Shown: in pieces, positions 54,548 to 63,398 of the stretch
Position numbering within the stretch: position 1 is the first letter of the stretch
Layout of the letters: each line of letters starts with the position of its first letter
Source: CAVRQM01 sp963723455
Lineage (GTDB): Bacteria > Pseudomonadota > Alphaproteobacteria > Acetobacterales > Acetobacteraceae
DNA length: 64,000 nt
Assembly (NCBI GenBank): GCA_963723455.1
Contig: CAVRQM010000001.1
Coordinates: 124,001-188,000, forward strand
Reading direction: 5' to 3'
Made by a program: the position numbers and the translations under genes
The notes under the pieces: generated by a model
Seen by the model: only the letters and a program-made list of their open reading frames with translations
What the model was told of the DNA's origin: nothing
Databases searched by the model: none

Positions 54548-56098
54548 TCATGCGGCGTGCGCGGCATGCAGACTCGACAGGCTGCGATTGACCGGACGCA
54601 GGACGGAATAAAGGCAGCGATGCACGCGCTCGTAAAGCGCCGCGTAGCGGTCGACCCACTCCGCGACCGGCGGCACCTCGCGACTCTCCTGCACGATCCC
54701 GGCCTGCGCCGCGGCCAGGTCGGGCCAATGCCCGGCCGCGATGCCGCCGAGCAGCGCGGCGCCCAGCCCGGTCGCCTCCGGCTGCGAAATCACGCTCAGC
54801 GTGCGGTTCTGCACCGACGCCTTGATCTGCAGGAACAGCTCGTTCTGGGTCGAGCCGCCGATCACCCGGATCGAGTCCGGCGCGCCGGTTGCTGGCAGGG
54901 CGGCGATGGCGTCGACCACCAGCCGCGCCTCCATGGCCAGCCCCTCAAGCACGCTGCGCGCCAGCGCGCCGCGTCCGGTGCCGGAAGTCAGACCGACAAA
55001 GGCGCCGCGCGCCACAGTGTCGGCGTGCGGCGGGCTGCTATAGGCCAGATGCGGCACGAAGCAGACGCCGTCGCTACCGGGGGCCGCGGCCGCCGCCTCC
55101 GCCTGCAACGCGGCGCGCGACGGCGCCTCGCCCAGCAAGGTGCGCAGCCACTCCACCGCGCCGCCGGAGCAGTTCAGTCCGGTGCCGACATAGGCAAGCG
55201 GCCGATCCGCGGCCGTGACGCCCTGCGCGAAGCCGGTCGCGCGCAGCGCCGGCCCGGTCGAAGGCTCGGCCACGGTCAGGAACAGCGCCTCGGCGGTGCC
55301 CATGCTGTCCAGCAGACAGCCCGGCCGCGCCGATCCCGCTGCGAAGCCGCCCACCACATGATCGTGCCCGCCGACCGCGACCACCGGGCGCCCACGCAGC
55401 CCGGTCGCCGCCAGCACGTCGGGGCGCACCCGACCCAAGGCCGTGCCGCTCGGGCGGATCGGCGGCAGCAGCGCGGGGTCGATGCCCACGCGATCCAGCA
55501 AACTGCGCGACCAGTCGCGGGCCTGGATGTCCAGGCAAAGCGTGCGCGAGGCCAGGCCGGGATCCGTCGCCACCTCGCCGCACAGGCGCCAGGCCACCCA
55601 GTCGGCGACGCACAGCGCCCGCCGGGCCTGCGCGAACAGGTCCGGCGCGGCGTCGCGCTGCCACAGCAGCTTGCACAGCGAATAGGTGGAATCGGCATGC
55701 TGGCCAGTGATCGCGAACAGCGCCTCGGCGCCGATCTCCTGCTCCAACCGCGTGGCGACGGCCTCGGTGCGCCGGTCGAACCAGGCCATCGCCGGCGCCA
55801 GCGCGTGTCCCTGCGCATCGAGGAGGAAGCACGACTCGCCCATGCTGGCCGCGGCAATGCCGGCGACGCTGCCGCCGGCGGGCACGATCCGGGCGAGTTC
55901 GCCCAGCACCGACAGCACCAAATCCCACAGGCGGCCGGGATCATATTCCGCGCGGCCATCGCCGAGGCTGCGCGCCGGCGTCGGCCGGCTGGCCACCGAC
56001 AGGGTGCGGCCGCGCCCGTCAACCAGCAGGGCGCGCACGCTCTGCGTCCCCAGGTCGATGCCGATCAGGAACGGGCCTTCAGGCCCGCCCGGGTTCAT
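54548..56098 (-). CDS. FGGY-family carbohydrate kinase
   Basis: A 516-residue two-domain sugar kinase. The N-terminal phosphate loop is GIDLGTQSVRALLVDGRG (about 13-30). Substrate-site segments are AMAWFDRRTE and QHADSTYSLCKLLW. The C-terminal FGGY_2 block is VIGGSTQNELFLQIKASVQN followed by PEATGLGAALLGG. It belongs to the xylulokinase/LsrK-like part of the family without a diagnostic match. It is translated right after the aldolase (10 bases between), so kinase and aldolase probably act in succession on the imported sugar. Confidence 0.9.
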   Translation of the reverse strand: MNPGGPEGPFLIGIDLGTQSVRALLVDGRGRTLSVASRPTPARSLGDGRAEYDPGRLWDLVLSVLGELARIVPAGGSVAGIAAASMGESCFLLDAQGHALAPAMAWFDRRTEAVATRLEQEIGAEALFAITGQHADSTYSLCKLLWQRDAAPDLFAQARRALCVADWVAWRLCGEVATDPGLASRTLCLDIQARDWSRSLLDRVGIDPALLPPIRPSGTALGRVRPDVLAATGLRGRPVVAVGGHDHVVGGFAAGSARPGCLLDSMGTAEALFLTVAEPSTGPALRATGFAQGVTAADRPLAYVGTGLNCSGGAVEWLRTLLGEAPSRAALQAEAAAAAPGSDGVCFVPHLAYSSPPHADTVARGAFVGLTSGTGRGALARSVLEGLAMEARLVVDAIAALPATGAPDSIRVIGGSTQNELFLQIKASVQNRTLSVISQPEATGLGAALLGGIAAGHWPDLAAAQAGIVQESREVPPVAEWVDRYAALYERVHRCLYSVLRPVNRSLSSLHAAHAA

Positions 56099-56108
56099 CG
56101 GATGCGGC

Positions 56109-56897
56109 TCACTCCGTCAGCCCGGCATGGCGCATGGCGGCGGTGACGTCGGCATTGTCGTGGATGATCGCCTTCATCGCCGCGACGATCGCGCCGGGCT
56201 GCCGGCTCTGCCAGATGTTGCGGCCGAACACGACGCCCTTGCCGCCGCCTTCGATGCTGCCGTGGACCACGTCCAACGCCGCGCGCACCGTGTCCATCCG
56301 CGTGCCGCCGGCGATCAGCACCGGGGCCGGGCAGGTCTCGGTCACCCGGCGGAAGCTCTCGGCGCTGCCAGTGTAATAGGTCTTGATGATGTCGGCGCCC
56401 AGCTCGAAGCCGATGCGGCTGGCGGCGGCCATGGCCTCGGCGTCCATCGGATCCGGGATGCGCTCCGTCGGATTGGGCAGCGTCTCGACCATCACCGGCA
56501 GCCCGTCGGCCGCGCAGTCGCCGACCACGCGGGCAACGATCGCGTAGGTGTCCATCTCGACCTTGGAGCCGAGGAACCCCATCAGGCAGACCCCGTCCAC
56601 CCCGAGCCGGCGCGCATCGTCCACGGTGTGCAGCAGCCGCCAATCCGAGTAGTGCAGCCAGTCCTGCAGGTATGAACTGGGGCCGCCGTCCAGGCGCAGG
56701 AAGGTCGGCACCCGGCCGATCAGTTTGTCGCGGTATTGCTTGATGACGCCGTACGAGGTCATCACCGCGTCGGCTCCGGCGTCCAGCACCCGGTCCAGCA
56801 CCTCGCCCGGCTTCTCCAGACCAGGCGACACGCCCTGCGTGCGCGCGTGGTCCATCGCCACGACCAGCGCCTTGTCGCCCAGCTTCATGCGGCTCAT
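56109..56897 (-). CDS. Class I aldolase, DhnA/LsrF type
   Basis: A 262-residue DeoC/LacD-superfamily (PF01791-type) aldolase. The opening ALVVAMDHARTQGVSPGLEK and the Schiff-base strand GADIIKTYYTG (Lys about 182) are typical of DhnA/FbaB/LsrF enzymes. PVLIAGGTRMDTVRA and GVVFGRNIWQ bind phosphate. The ATG at 56897 has GGGAGGG upstream. It is the first gene of the kinase/ABC operon. The likely role is cleavage of the phosphorylated ketose, but the actual sugar is unknown. Confidence 0.88.
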   Translation of the reverse strand: MSRMKLGDKALVVAMDHARTQGVSPGLEKPGEVLDRVLDAGADAVMTSYGVIKQYRDKLIGRVPTFLRLDGGPSSYLQDWLHYSDWRLLHTVDDARRLGVDGVCLMGFLGSKVEMDTYAIVARVVGDCAADGLPVMVETLPNPTERIPDPMDAEAMAAASRIGFELGADIIKTYYTGSAESFRRVTETCPAPVLIAGGTRMDTVRAALDVVHGSIEGGGKGVVFGRNIWQSRQPGAIVAAMKAIIHDNADVTAAMRHAGLTE

Positions 56898-57003
56898 CTG
56901 CGTCCCTCCCGGCGCCCGCATCGTCGCACGGGGCGCACCCCCGGCGGGCTTGCGGTGAGAGTAGCGCAAATCGTTTGACAGGCAAGCGAGCGCCCGCCCG
57001 CTT

Positions 57004-57429
57004 TCAGCAGGCGATCGCCCGGACATGGCCCTGCCTGGAATACGCCATGATCTTGCGATCGCGCGTGACAATTGGTGCATGCGGGTGCCGCGCCGTCGCG
57101 ATCGGCAGGCCTTCGGCGGCATCGCCTTGCGGGCCTCCGGGAAGGTGCGACGAGGCGATCGCGATGTCCGGCGTGAGCGGCGCCGCCTTCACGCCAGCCG
57201 CAGCCATGATCGCAGCAAATCACGTCTTCGGGTCGGGCAGGAACCGCATCTCGCTCCCGTCCGGCCTGGGCCTGGACCGCAACCCGATCTCCCACGCAGA
57301 AACCGGTGACACGAAAATGCCATCCCCTGGGCCGGCCGCGACGATCCGGGACATCGCCGCGGGTGACATCGGCGCCCCTGCGCTCAACCAGATCACCGCG
57401 CAGGTGTCGAGCAGCACGATGCGGCCCAT
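57004..57429 (-). pseudogene. VapC-type PIN-domain toxin, internal stop
   Basis: The frame starts MGRIVLLDTCAVIWLSAG (first acidic Asp), then FVSPVSAWEIGLRSR (conserved Glu). A TGA at 57220-57222 follows PDPKT, where relatives have KTWF. The same frame then continues with LTPDIAIASSHLPGG, ATARHPHAPIVTRDRKI and a stop at 57004. The motif normally DPADRLIIATA has decayed to DAAEGLPIATA. The toxin is thus probably dead. A TTG at 57456, overlapping the antitoxin stop, is an alternative start. Confidence 0.8.
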
Positions 57430-57452
57430 ACCGCCGTCGGCAATGCGGCCAC

Positions 57453-57722
57453 TCAACGGTGAAGGACCCAGTGCTCCGCGTCCAGGGGCTCGTCAAATGC
57501 CTGCTCAGTCAGATCGGAGCCAGGCGGGAATATGACGGATCCGCGCATGAACCCGTGCAGCCTGCGCACACGCTCGGCGACGGGGGGCGGAGGGGTGAGG
57601 ATGGCGAGGACCCGACCCCGTGTAGTCACGGCAACGCGGTCGATTTCGTCGGTGCCGAGCCGGTCGAGGATGTCCAGGCACTTGGCCCTGAACTTGGTGG
57701 CAGCACTAAGCGTCTGGGTCAT
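57453..57722 (-). CDS. Phd/YefM-type antitoxin (VapB partner)
   Basis: An 89-residue antitoxin. The N-terminal DNA-binding part reads MTQTLSAATKFRAKCLDILD, with RVAVTTRGRVLAILTPP typical of Phd/YefM-type folds. The acidic C-terminus (DLTEQAFDEPLDAEHW) would wrap the PIN toxin. Its stop is adjacent to or overlaps the toxin start. With the toxin broken, it may survive as an orphan antitoxin that still autorepresses. Confidence 0.85.
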   Translation of the reverse strand: MTQTLSAATKFRAKCLDILDRLGTDEIDRVAVTTRGRVLAILTPPPPVAERVRRLHGFMRGSVIFPPGSDLTEQAFDEPLDAEHWVLHR

Positions 57723-57786
57723 GTCAGCATTACCTGGTCAGATGAACTGACCGCTCATCCAGGACTATGTCGGCTCGCAAGCCGGC

Positions 57787-58650
57787 TCAACCTCCCCATC
57801 CCTGCAGAAACTCCAGCAGCGCCCGGTTCACCTCGTCCGGGCGCTCCTCCTGCGGCAGATGTCCGCAGCGCGGCACGGCGATGGTTTGAACGTTGGCCGC
57901 CATGTCGCCCCAGATCGCCCGCATGTCCCACATCCTGCCCACCAGCTCGAAATCCGCACCCCACAAGGCGAGCGTCGGACAGTCGATCTTGCGGTCGGCG
58001 TCAGCCTGGTCCTGCGCCACGTCCTCACCGCCGGCGCGATAGTCCGACATCGCCCCGCGCACCGCGCCCGGTATCGCATAGGCGCGAACATAGGCTGCGA
58101 TGTCCTCTGGCGTCAGGGCTTCGGGGTCATAAGTCCAGCCCTGCAGGATGAACCGCAGCCAGATCTCCTCGCGGCCGGCGATCAGCGCCTCCGGCAGGTC
58201 GGCCACGGTGTTGAAGATGAAAAACCAGTGGCCGCGCGCGACGGCCGCATCCATGCGCTCGAAGATCACCCGCGTCGGCACGTTGTCGAACACGCCGAGC
58301 CGGTCGATGGCGTCCGGGAAATCCTTGGCGAAGCGGGTCGCCACGCGCGCGCCCCGGTCGTGGCCGATGATCGCGGCGCGGGCGATGCCGAGATGCTGCA
58401 TCAGCATGCGGATATCCGTCGCCATCGTGCGCTTGTCGTACCCGGCGGCAGGTTTCTCGGTGAACCCGTAGCCGCGCAGATCGGGCACGATCACGCGGTA
58501 TCGCTCTGACAAAGCCGGCACCTGCTTGCGCCAAGCATAGGAGGTTTCCGGGAAGCCGTGCAGCAGCAGCACCGGCGGTCCATCGCCCGCCTCCAGCCAG
58601 TGTTGGCGGATGCCGTTGGCGACCGCCGTGTGGCCGACAATCGGAATCAC
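57787..58650 (-). CDS. Alpha/beta hydrolase, haloacetate dehalogenase/epoxide hydrolase-like
   Basis: A 287-residue alpha/beta hydrolase. The oxyanion motif LLHGFPETSYAWRKQ (about 29-43), the nucleophile elbow IIGHDRGARVATRFA (Asp nucleophile, about 98), DNVPTRVIFERMD, and the terminal His in RCGHLPQEERPDEV are as in fluoroacetate dehalogenases and soluble epoxide hydrolases. GHDRGAR with Arg favours the dehalogenase group; substrate unproven. GTG start in GTGA overlap with the small gene before. Confidence 0.9.
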   Translation of the reverse strand: MIPIVGHTAVANGIRQHWLEAGDGPPVLLLHGFPETSYAWRKQVPALSERYRVIVPDLRGYGFTEKPAAGYDKRTMATDIRMLMQHLGIARAAIIGHDRGARVATRFAKDFPDAIDRLGVFDNVPTRVIFERMDAAVARGHWFFIFNTVADLPEALIAGREEIWLRFILQGWTYDPEALTPEDIAAYVRAYAIPGAVRGAMSDYRAGGEDVAQDQADADRKIDCPTLALWGADFELVGRMWDMRAIWGDMAANVQTIAVPRCGHLPQEERPDEVNRALLEFLQGWGG

Positions 58651-58919
58651 AGGCCCTGTGTGTCTGCGCCGCTGCCCTCGCCCACGATGCCCGCGCGGCT
58701 CGGCGGGTCGCTGTTCGGCTGCACGGTTTGCGACATGCGCTCGACCTCGCGATCTGCCTGCAATCCCGCCTCGTCATTCGGCGAGCTGGTGCTGGGGGCA
58801 TCGCGGCCCATGCGCTTGAGGTTTTCGCGCGCCTGTTTGTCCTCGCTGGACAGCGGCGGCGGCGTCTGCGGCGCCACGCCGGGCGGTACGGCGTCGCCGG
58901 GGTCTCGGTCCTTGGCCAT
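58647..58919 (-). CDS. Hypothetical small hydrophilic protein, 90 aa
   Basis: A 90-residue highly charged, Pro/Ser-rich protein (MAKDRDPGDAVPPGVAPQTP). No hydrophobic core is seen, so it is probably disordered. GGAGGAG before the ATG and the four-base overlap with the hydrolase start support expression. No family recognised. Confidence 0.65.
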   Translation of the reverse strand: MAKDRDPGDAVPPGVAPQTPPPLSSEDKQARENLKRMGRDAPSTSSPNDEAGLQADREVERMSQTVQPNSDPPSRAGIVGEGSGADTQGL

Positions 58920-58972
58920 GGTTCGCTCCTCCCTGTGCCGGAGGAGCGCCGCGTGACGGCCTGGGTTCCCGA

Positions 58973-59839
58973 CTACGCCGGGTCGAGAAAGAAATCCGGC
59001 ATCAGGTCGGCTCCGGGCGATACCGCGTAGCCTGACAGGTCGGCGACGCCGCATGCCGCCAAAATCTCGTCATCGATGCAGCACTGGCCGCTGGCGTCGC
59101 CGGTCAGGATGGCGTGCGCCGCGTCGGCCACGATCTCTGGCCGGCGGCTGCGCGCGACAATCGCCTCGCCGCCGAGCAGATTTGCGATCGCCGCGGTGGC
59201 GATGGTGGTGCGGGGCCACAGGCAGTTGGCGCGGATGCCGTCGCTGGCCAGTTCCGCCGCGAGGCCGAGCGTAACCAGCGTCATGCCGTACTTGGCCAGC
59301 GTATAGGCAATGTGCGGCGCGACCCAGCGCGGATCGAGGTTCAACGGCGGCGACAGCGTCAGGATGTGCGCGCATCCCGACCGGCGCAGATGCGGAATCG
59401 CGTGCTTCGCGCACAGGAAGGTCGCGCGCGCATTGACCTGCTGCATGAGGTCGTATCGCTTGGCATCGGTCGCCTCGGTGCCGGTCAGCGAAATGGCGCT
59501 GGCATTGTTAACCAGGATGTCGATGGCCCCGAACGTCGCCGCGCCGCGCGCGATGGCGGCTTCGATCTGGACCTCGTCGCGCACATCGCAGGCCACCGGC
59601 AACGCCCGGCCGCCGGCGGCTTCGACCGCCTCGGCGGCGCAGTGGATGGTGCCGGGAAGCTTCGGGTGCGGCGTCTCGGTCTTGGCGGCGATAATGACAT
59701 TGGCGCCGTCGCGCGCGGCGCGCAACGCGATCGCCAGGCCGATGCCGCGCGAAGCGCCGGTGATGAACAGCGTGCGGTGGCGGAGGGATCGTGCGGCTTG
59801 GCCCTCACCCCGGCCCTCTCCCGGTGGCAGAGGAAGCAT
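58973..59839 (-). CDS. SDR family oxidoreductase, HSDL2-like
   Basis: About 288 residues. FITGASRGIGLAIALRAARD is the cofactor site, then IIAAKTETPHPKLPGTIH, a segment typical of hydroxysteroid dehydrogenase-like 2. NNASAISLTG and catalytic YTLAKYGMTLVTLGLAAEL follow. The only ATG codons lie upstream within or beyond a repeat, so the N-terminus LPLPPGEGRGEG is repeat-derived. HSDL2-like enzymes often accompany fatty-acid oxidation genes, as here. Confidence 0.88.
   Translation of the reverse strand: MLPLPPGEGRGEGQAARSLRHRTLFITGASRGIGLAIALRAARDGANVIIAAKTETPHPKLPGTIHCAAEAVEAAGGRALPVACDVRDEVQIEAAIARGAATFGAIDILVNNASAISLTGTEATDAKRYDLMQQVNARATFLCAKHAIPHLRRSGCAHILTLSPPLNLDPRWVAPHIAYTLAKYGMTLVTLGLAAELASDGIRANCLWPRTTIATAAIANLLGGEAIVARSRRPEIVADAAHAILTGDASGQCCIDDEILAACGVADLSGYAVSPGADLMPDFFLDPA
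59801..59833. repeat. Intergenic repeat copy overlapping the SDR start
   Basis: GCCCTCACCCCGGCCCTCTC followed by CCGGTGGCAGAGG. This third copy of the 24981-type repeat encodes the first residues of the SDR, the same LPLPxGEG peptide seen upstream of the MalF-like start. Confidence 0.65.
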
Positions 59840-59860
59840 GCCGCTTGCCTCCACGTTAGC

Positions 59861-61483
59861 TCACATCCCGCCCGGATAGTTCGGGCCGCCGCCGCCCTCG
59901 GGCGTCACCCAGTCGATGTTCTGCGCGGGATCCTTGATGTCGCAAGTTTTGCAATGCACGCAGTTCTGCGCGTTGATCTGCAGCCGGTGATGGCCGTCCT
60001 CGGTCTCAATCGCCTCGTACACGCCGGCCGGGCAGTAGCGGCTTTCCGGGCTGGCATAGTCAGCCCAGTTCACCGCCTCCCACCGCGACGCGTCGCGCAG
60101 GCGCAGATGCGGCGGCTGGTCCTCCTCGTGGTTGGTGTTGCTGATGAACACGCTGGACAGCCGATCGAAGGTCAGCACGCCGTCCGGCCTCGGATAGGCG
60201 ATGCGCGGCATCGCCGCAGCCGGTTTCAGCGTTTCGTTGTCGGCGTGATGCGCAAAGGTCCACGGCGCACGGCCGCGCAGCAGGTACGTGTCCAGCGCCG
60301 AATAGGCGATGCCGCCGTACAGCCCGAACTTGCCCAGGCTCGGCCGAATGTTGCGCGCAGCGCGCAACTCGTCGGCCAGCCAGCTTGCGTGGAAACGATC
60401 GGTGAACGACGCCGGTTCGGCGGGCAACCCATGCGCCAGCGCGTCCGCGACCGCCTCGGCCGCCAGCATCCCGCTTTTCATCGCGCAATGCGTGCCCTTG
60501 ATCTTCGGAGCATTCAGGAATCCGGCGGCATCGCCGATCAGCGCGCCACCCGGGAAGGTTAGTTTCGGGATGCTCTGCCAGCCGCCCTCGCTCAAGGCGC
60601 GCGCGCCATAGCTGATGCGCCGCCCGCCGGCAAAATGCAGGCGCATCGCCGGATAAGTCTTGAAGCGCTGCATCTCCTCGAACGGCGACAGCCACGGATT
60701 GTCGTAGTCCAGGCCGACCACGAACCCATACGAGACCAGCCGCTCGCCAAGATGATACAGCCACGAGCCGCCATAGGTGCCGCTGCGTAGCGGCCAGCCG
60801 ACGGTGTGTTCAACCAGCCCAGGCCTGTGTCGCTCGGCGGGAATCTCCCACAGCTCCTTCACGCCCAGCGCATAGGTCTGCGGCGGCTTCCCTTCCCGCA
60901 GGTCGAACATCCGCATGAGCTGCTTGGACAGGTTGCCCCGGCAGCCCTCGCCGAACAGGGTGTAGCGCGCGCGCAGCTCCATGCCGGGCTGGTAGTTCGC
61001 GCCGTGCTCGCCAGCCTTGGTCACGCCCATGTCGCCGGTCGCGACCCCCGCGACGCGACCACCCTCCACCAGCAACTCGGCCGCTGCGAAACCGGGATAA
61101 ATCTCCACGCCCAGCGCCTCGGCCTGCTGGCCGAGCCAGCGCACGACATTGCCCAGCGAGACGGCGAAATTGCCGTGATTGCGCATCTGCGGTGGCGTCG
61201 GCAGGCGGATCGCGCGGGTGCGGGTCAGGAATAAGAAGCGGTCCTCGATCACCGGCGTATCCAGCGGCGCGCCGCGCTCGCGCCAGTCCGGCAGCAATTC
61301 GTCGAGCGCGCGCGGCTCGATCACCGCGCCGGACAGGATGTGCGCGCCGACCTCGCCGCCCTTCTCGAGCACGCACACTGATGCCTCGGGGGCGAGCTGC
61401 TTCATGCGTATCGCAGCGGACAGGCCGGCCGGACCGGCGCCGACAATCACCACGTCGAACGTCATCGCCTCGCGTTCGGTCAC
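59861..61483 (-). CDS. Electron transfer flavoprotein-ubiquinone oxidoreductase
   Basis: A 540-residue ETF-QO, a membrane-associated FAD and [4Fe-4S] enzyme that passes electrons from ETF to ubiquinone in fatty-acid and amino-acid oxidation. FAD site VVIVGAGPAGLSAAIRMKQL (about 11-30), LEKGGEVGAHILSGAVIEP, GDAAGFLNAPKIKGTHCAMK, and the cluster cysteines in YCPAGVYE and NCVHCKTCDIKDPAQNIDW are all present. The start is GTG. It stands between the acyl-CoA dehydrogenase and SDR genes. Confidence 0.96.
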   Translation of the reverse strand: MTEREAMTFDVVIVGAGPAGLSAAIRMKQLAPEASVCVLEKGGEVGAHILSGAVIEPRALDELLPDWRERGAPLDTPVIEDRFLFLTRTRAIRLPTPPQMRNHGNFAVSLGNVVRWLGQQAEALGVEIYPGFAAAELLVEGGRVAGVATGDMGVTKAGEHGANYQPGMELRARYTLFGEGCRGNLSKQLMRMFDLREGKPPQTYALGVKELWEIPAERHRPGLVEHTVGWPLRSGTYGGSWLYHLGERLVSYGFVVGLDYDNPWLSPFEEMQRFKTYPAMRLHFAGGRRISYGARALSEGGWQSIPKLTFPGGALIGDAAGFLNAPKIKGTHCAMKSGMLAAEAVADALAHGLPAEPASFTDRFHASWLADELRAARNIRPSLGKFGLYGGIAYSALDTYLLRGRAPWTFAHHADNETLKPAAAMPRIAYPRPDGVLTFDRLSSVFISNTNHEEDQPPHLRLRDASRWEAVNWADYASPESRYCPAGVYEAIETEDGHHRLQINAQNCVHCKTCDIKDPAQNIDWVTPEGGGGPNYPGGM

Positions 61484-61536
61484 CTCGATACGGCTCCTAC
61501 ATCTCGATCGCTGCCGACCGCGTCACGCCGACGACG

Positions 61537-63328
61537 CTAGAACGCCGCCTCGCCCAGCTCCATCATGGCGGCCTTGCCAGACTTGATCGCGCCATACAAG
61601 CCGGCGGCCTGCGGCAGCACGCGCTCCATGTAAAACCGCGCGGTGGTCAGCTTGTCGCGATAGAACCCCGCCTCGCCATCCGCCGCCGGCAGCTTGTCCA
61701 GCGCCACCTCGGCCATGCGCGCCCACATGAAGCCCAGCGCCACCAAGCCGAACAGGCGCAGATACTCGGTCGCGGCCGCGCCGGCTTCTTCGGGGTCGCG
61801 CAGACCCTTTTCGGCGATGTGTCCCGTCGCCAGTTGCAGCGCGCCGAACGCCCGCTCCAGCGGCTTGACCAGCGCGCCCAGCTGCGGATGCTCGCGCCGC
61901 GCCGCGATGAAGGCCGCGACCGGGTGGAAGAAGCGGCGCAGCAGCCGGCCGTTGTGCTGGCCCAGCTTGCGGCCGACCAGATCCAGCGCCTGAATGCCGT
62001 TCGCGCCCTCGTAGATCATCGCGATGCGCGCGTCGCGCAGATACTGCTCCACGCCGTGATCGCGGACGTAGCCGTGGCCTCCATGGATTTGCACGCCCAG
62101 ACTGGTCGCCTCAAAGCCAAGATCGGTGAACAGGGCCTTGACGACCGGCGTCATCAGCGCGGTGAAATCCGCTGCCTCCCGCCGCGCCTCGGGGTCGTCT
62201 GCATAGGCCGCCAGATCCAGGGCCTGCGCCACCCAGCCGGCCAGCGCGCGGCAGCCCTCGGTGGTCGCGCGCATGGTCATCAGCGTGCGGCGGATGTCGG
62301 GATGCACGATGATCGGATCGGCCGGCTTGTCGGGGTGCTTCGCCCCGGCCAGCGAGCGGCCCTGCAGCCGGTCCTTGGCGTACACGACCGCCGACTGGTA
62401 CGACGCCTCGGCCACGCCCAGCCCCTGCACGCCGACCGCGAGGCGCTCGGCGTTCATCATGGTGAACATCGCCTGCATCCCCCTGTTGGGGAAGCCGACC
62501 AGCCAGCCGGTCGCGTCATCGAAACTGAGCTGGCAGGTCGCCGAGGCGCGCAGGCCCATCTTGTGTTCCAGCGCGGTGCAGACCACGCCGTTGCGCGCGC
62601 CCGGACGGCCGTCCGCGGTCGGCACGAACTTCGGCACCAGGAACATCGACACGCCCTTGATGCCGCGCGGCGCGTCGGGCAGTCGGGCCAGCACCAGATG
62701 CACCACGTTCTCGGTCAGGTCGTGATCGCCGGACGAGATGAAGATCTTGGAGCCCGTGATCAGATACGACCCGTCCGGCTGCGGCGCGGCGCGGGTGCGC
62801 AGCAGGCCGAGATCGGTGCCGCAATGCGCCTCTGTCAGGCACATCGTGCCCGACCAGAATTCCGGCCACCATGTTCGGCAGGTAGGCGCGCCTCAGTTCG
62901 TCCGAGCCATGATCCTGCAGCGCCTGGGTCGCGCCATGCGTCAGGCCGGGATACAGGCTGAACGACAGGTTGGCCGAGCAGATCATCTCCTCGACCAGCT
63001 TGTTGACGCTCTCCGGCAGACCCTGGCCGCCCCATTCGGGATCGCTGGCCAGCGCGGTCCAGCCGCCGTCGCGAAAGGTGTCGTACACCTCGCGAAAGCC
63101 GCGCGGCGTGCGCACCACGCCATTCTCGATGCGGCAGCCCTCCTCGTCGCCAGAGGCGTTGATCGGCAGCAGCACCTGATGCGCCAGCTTGGCGGCCTCC
63201 TCCAGCACGCTGTCGTACAGCTCGGGCGAGAACTCCGCGAAACGCGAAATCGCGGCGAGCGCGTCGGTGCCGTGCAGCTCGTGTAGGGAAAAGCGCATGT
63301 CTCGCAGAGGCGCAGTGTAGGTCTGCAT
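61537..63328 (-). pseudogene. Acyl-CoA dehydrogenase (long C-terminal type), frameshifted
   Basis: A flavoenzyme of the first step of beta-oxidation, of the about 600-residue class with an extra C-terminal domain. The N-terminal part has EWGGQGLPESVNKLVEEMI and FSLYPGLTHGATQALQDHG. In the second frame are MCLTEAHCGTDLGLLRTRA, GSKIFISSGDHDLT and AMIYEGANGIQALDLVGRKL (catalytic Glu region). An extra base at 62858-62859 breaks the frame after NMVAGI; removing it gives IWSGTMCLTEAHCGTD, exactly the family sequence, and 596 residues. Confidence 0.92.
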
Positions 63329-63358
63329 CGTCTATCTCTCCGGTTGCCGCCCCTGTGC

Positions 63359-63391
63359 CGTCATTCCTGGGCCAGACCCAGCCATGACGGT
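63359..63391. repeat. REP-like hairpin
   Basis: CGTCATTCCTGGGCCAGACC followed by CAGCCATGACG: an imperfect inverted repeat (CGTCAT...ATGACG, TGGG/CCCA) in the gap between the acyl-CoA dehydrogenase and the 3-hydroxyacyl-CoA dehydrogenase genes. Confidence 0.55.
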
Positions 63392-63398
63392 GGGGAAG

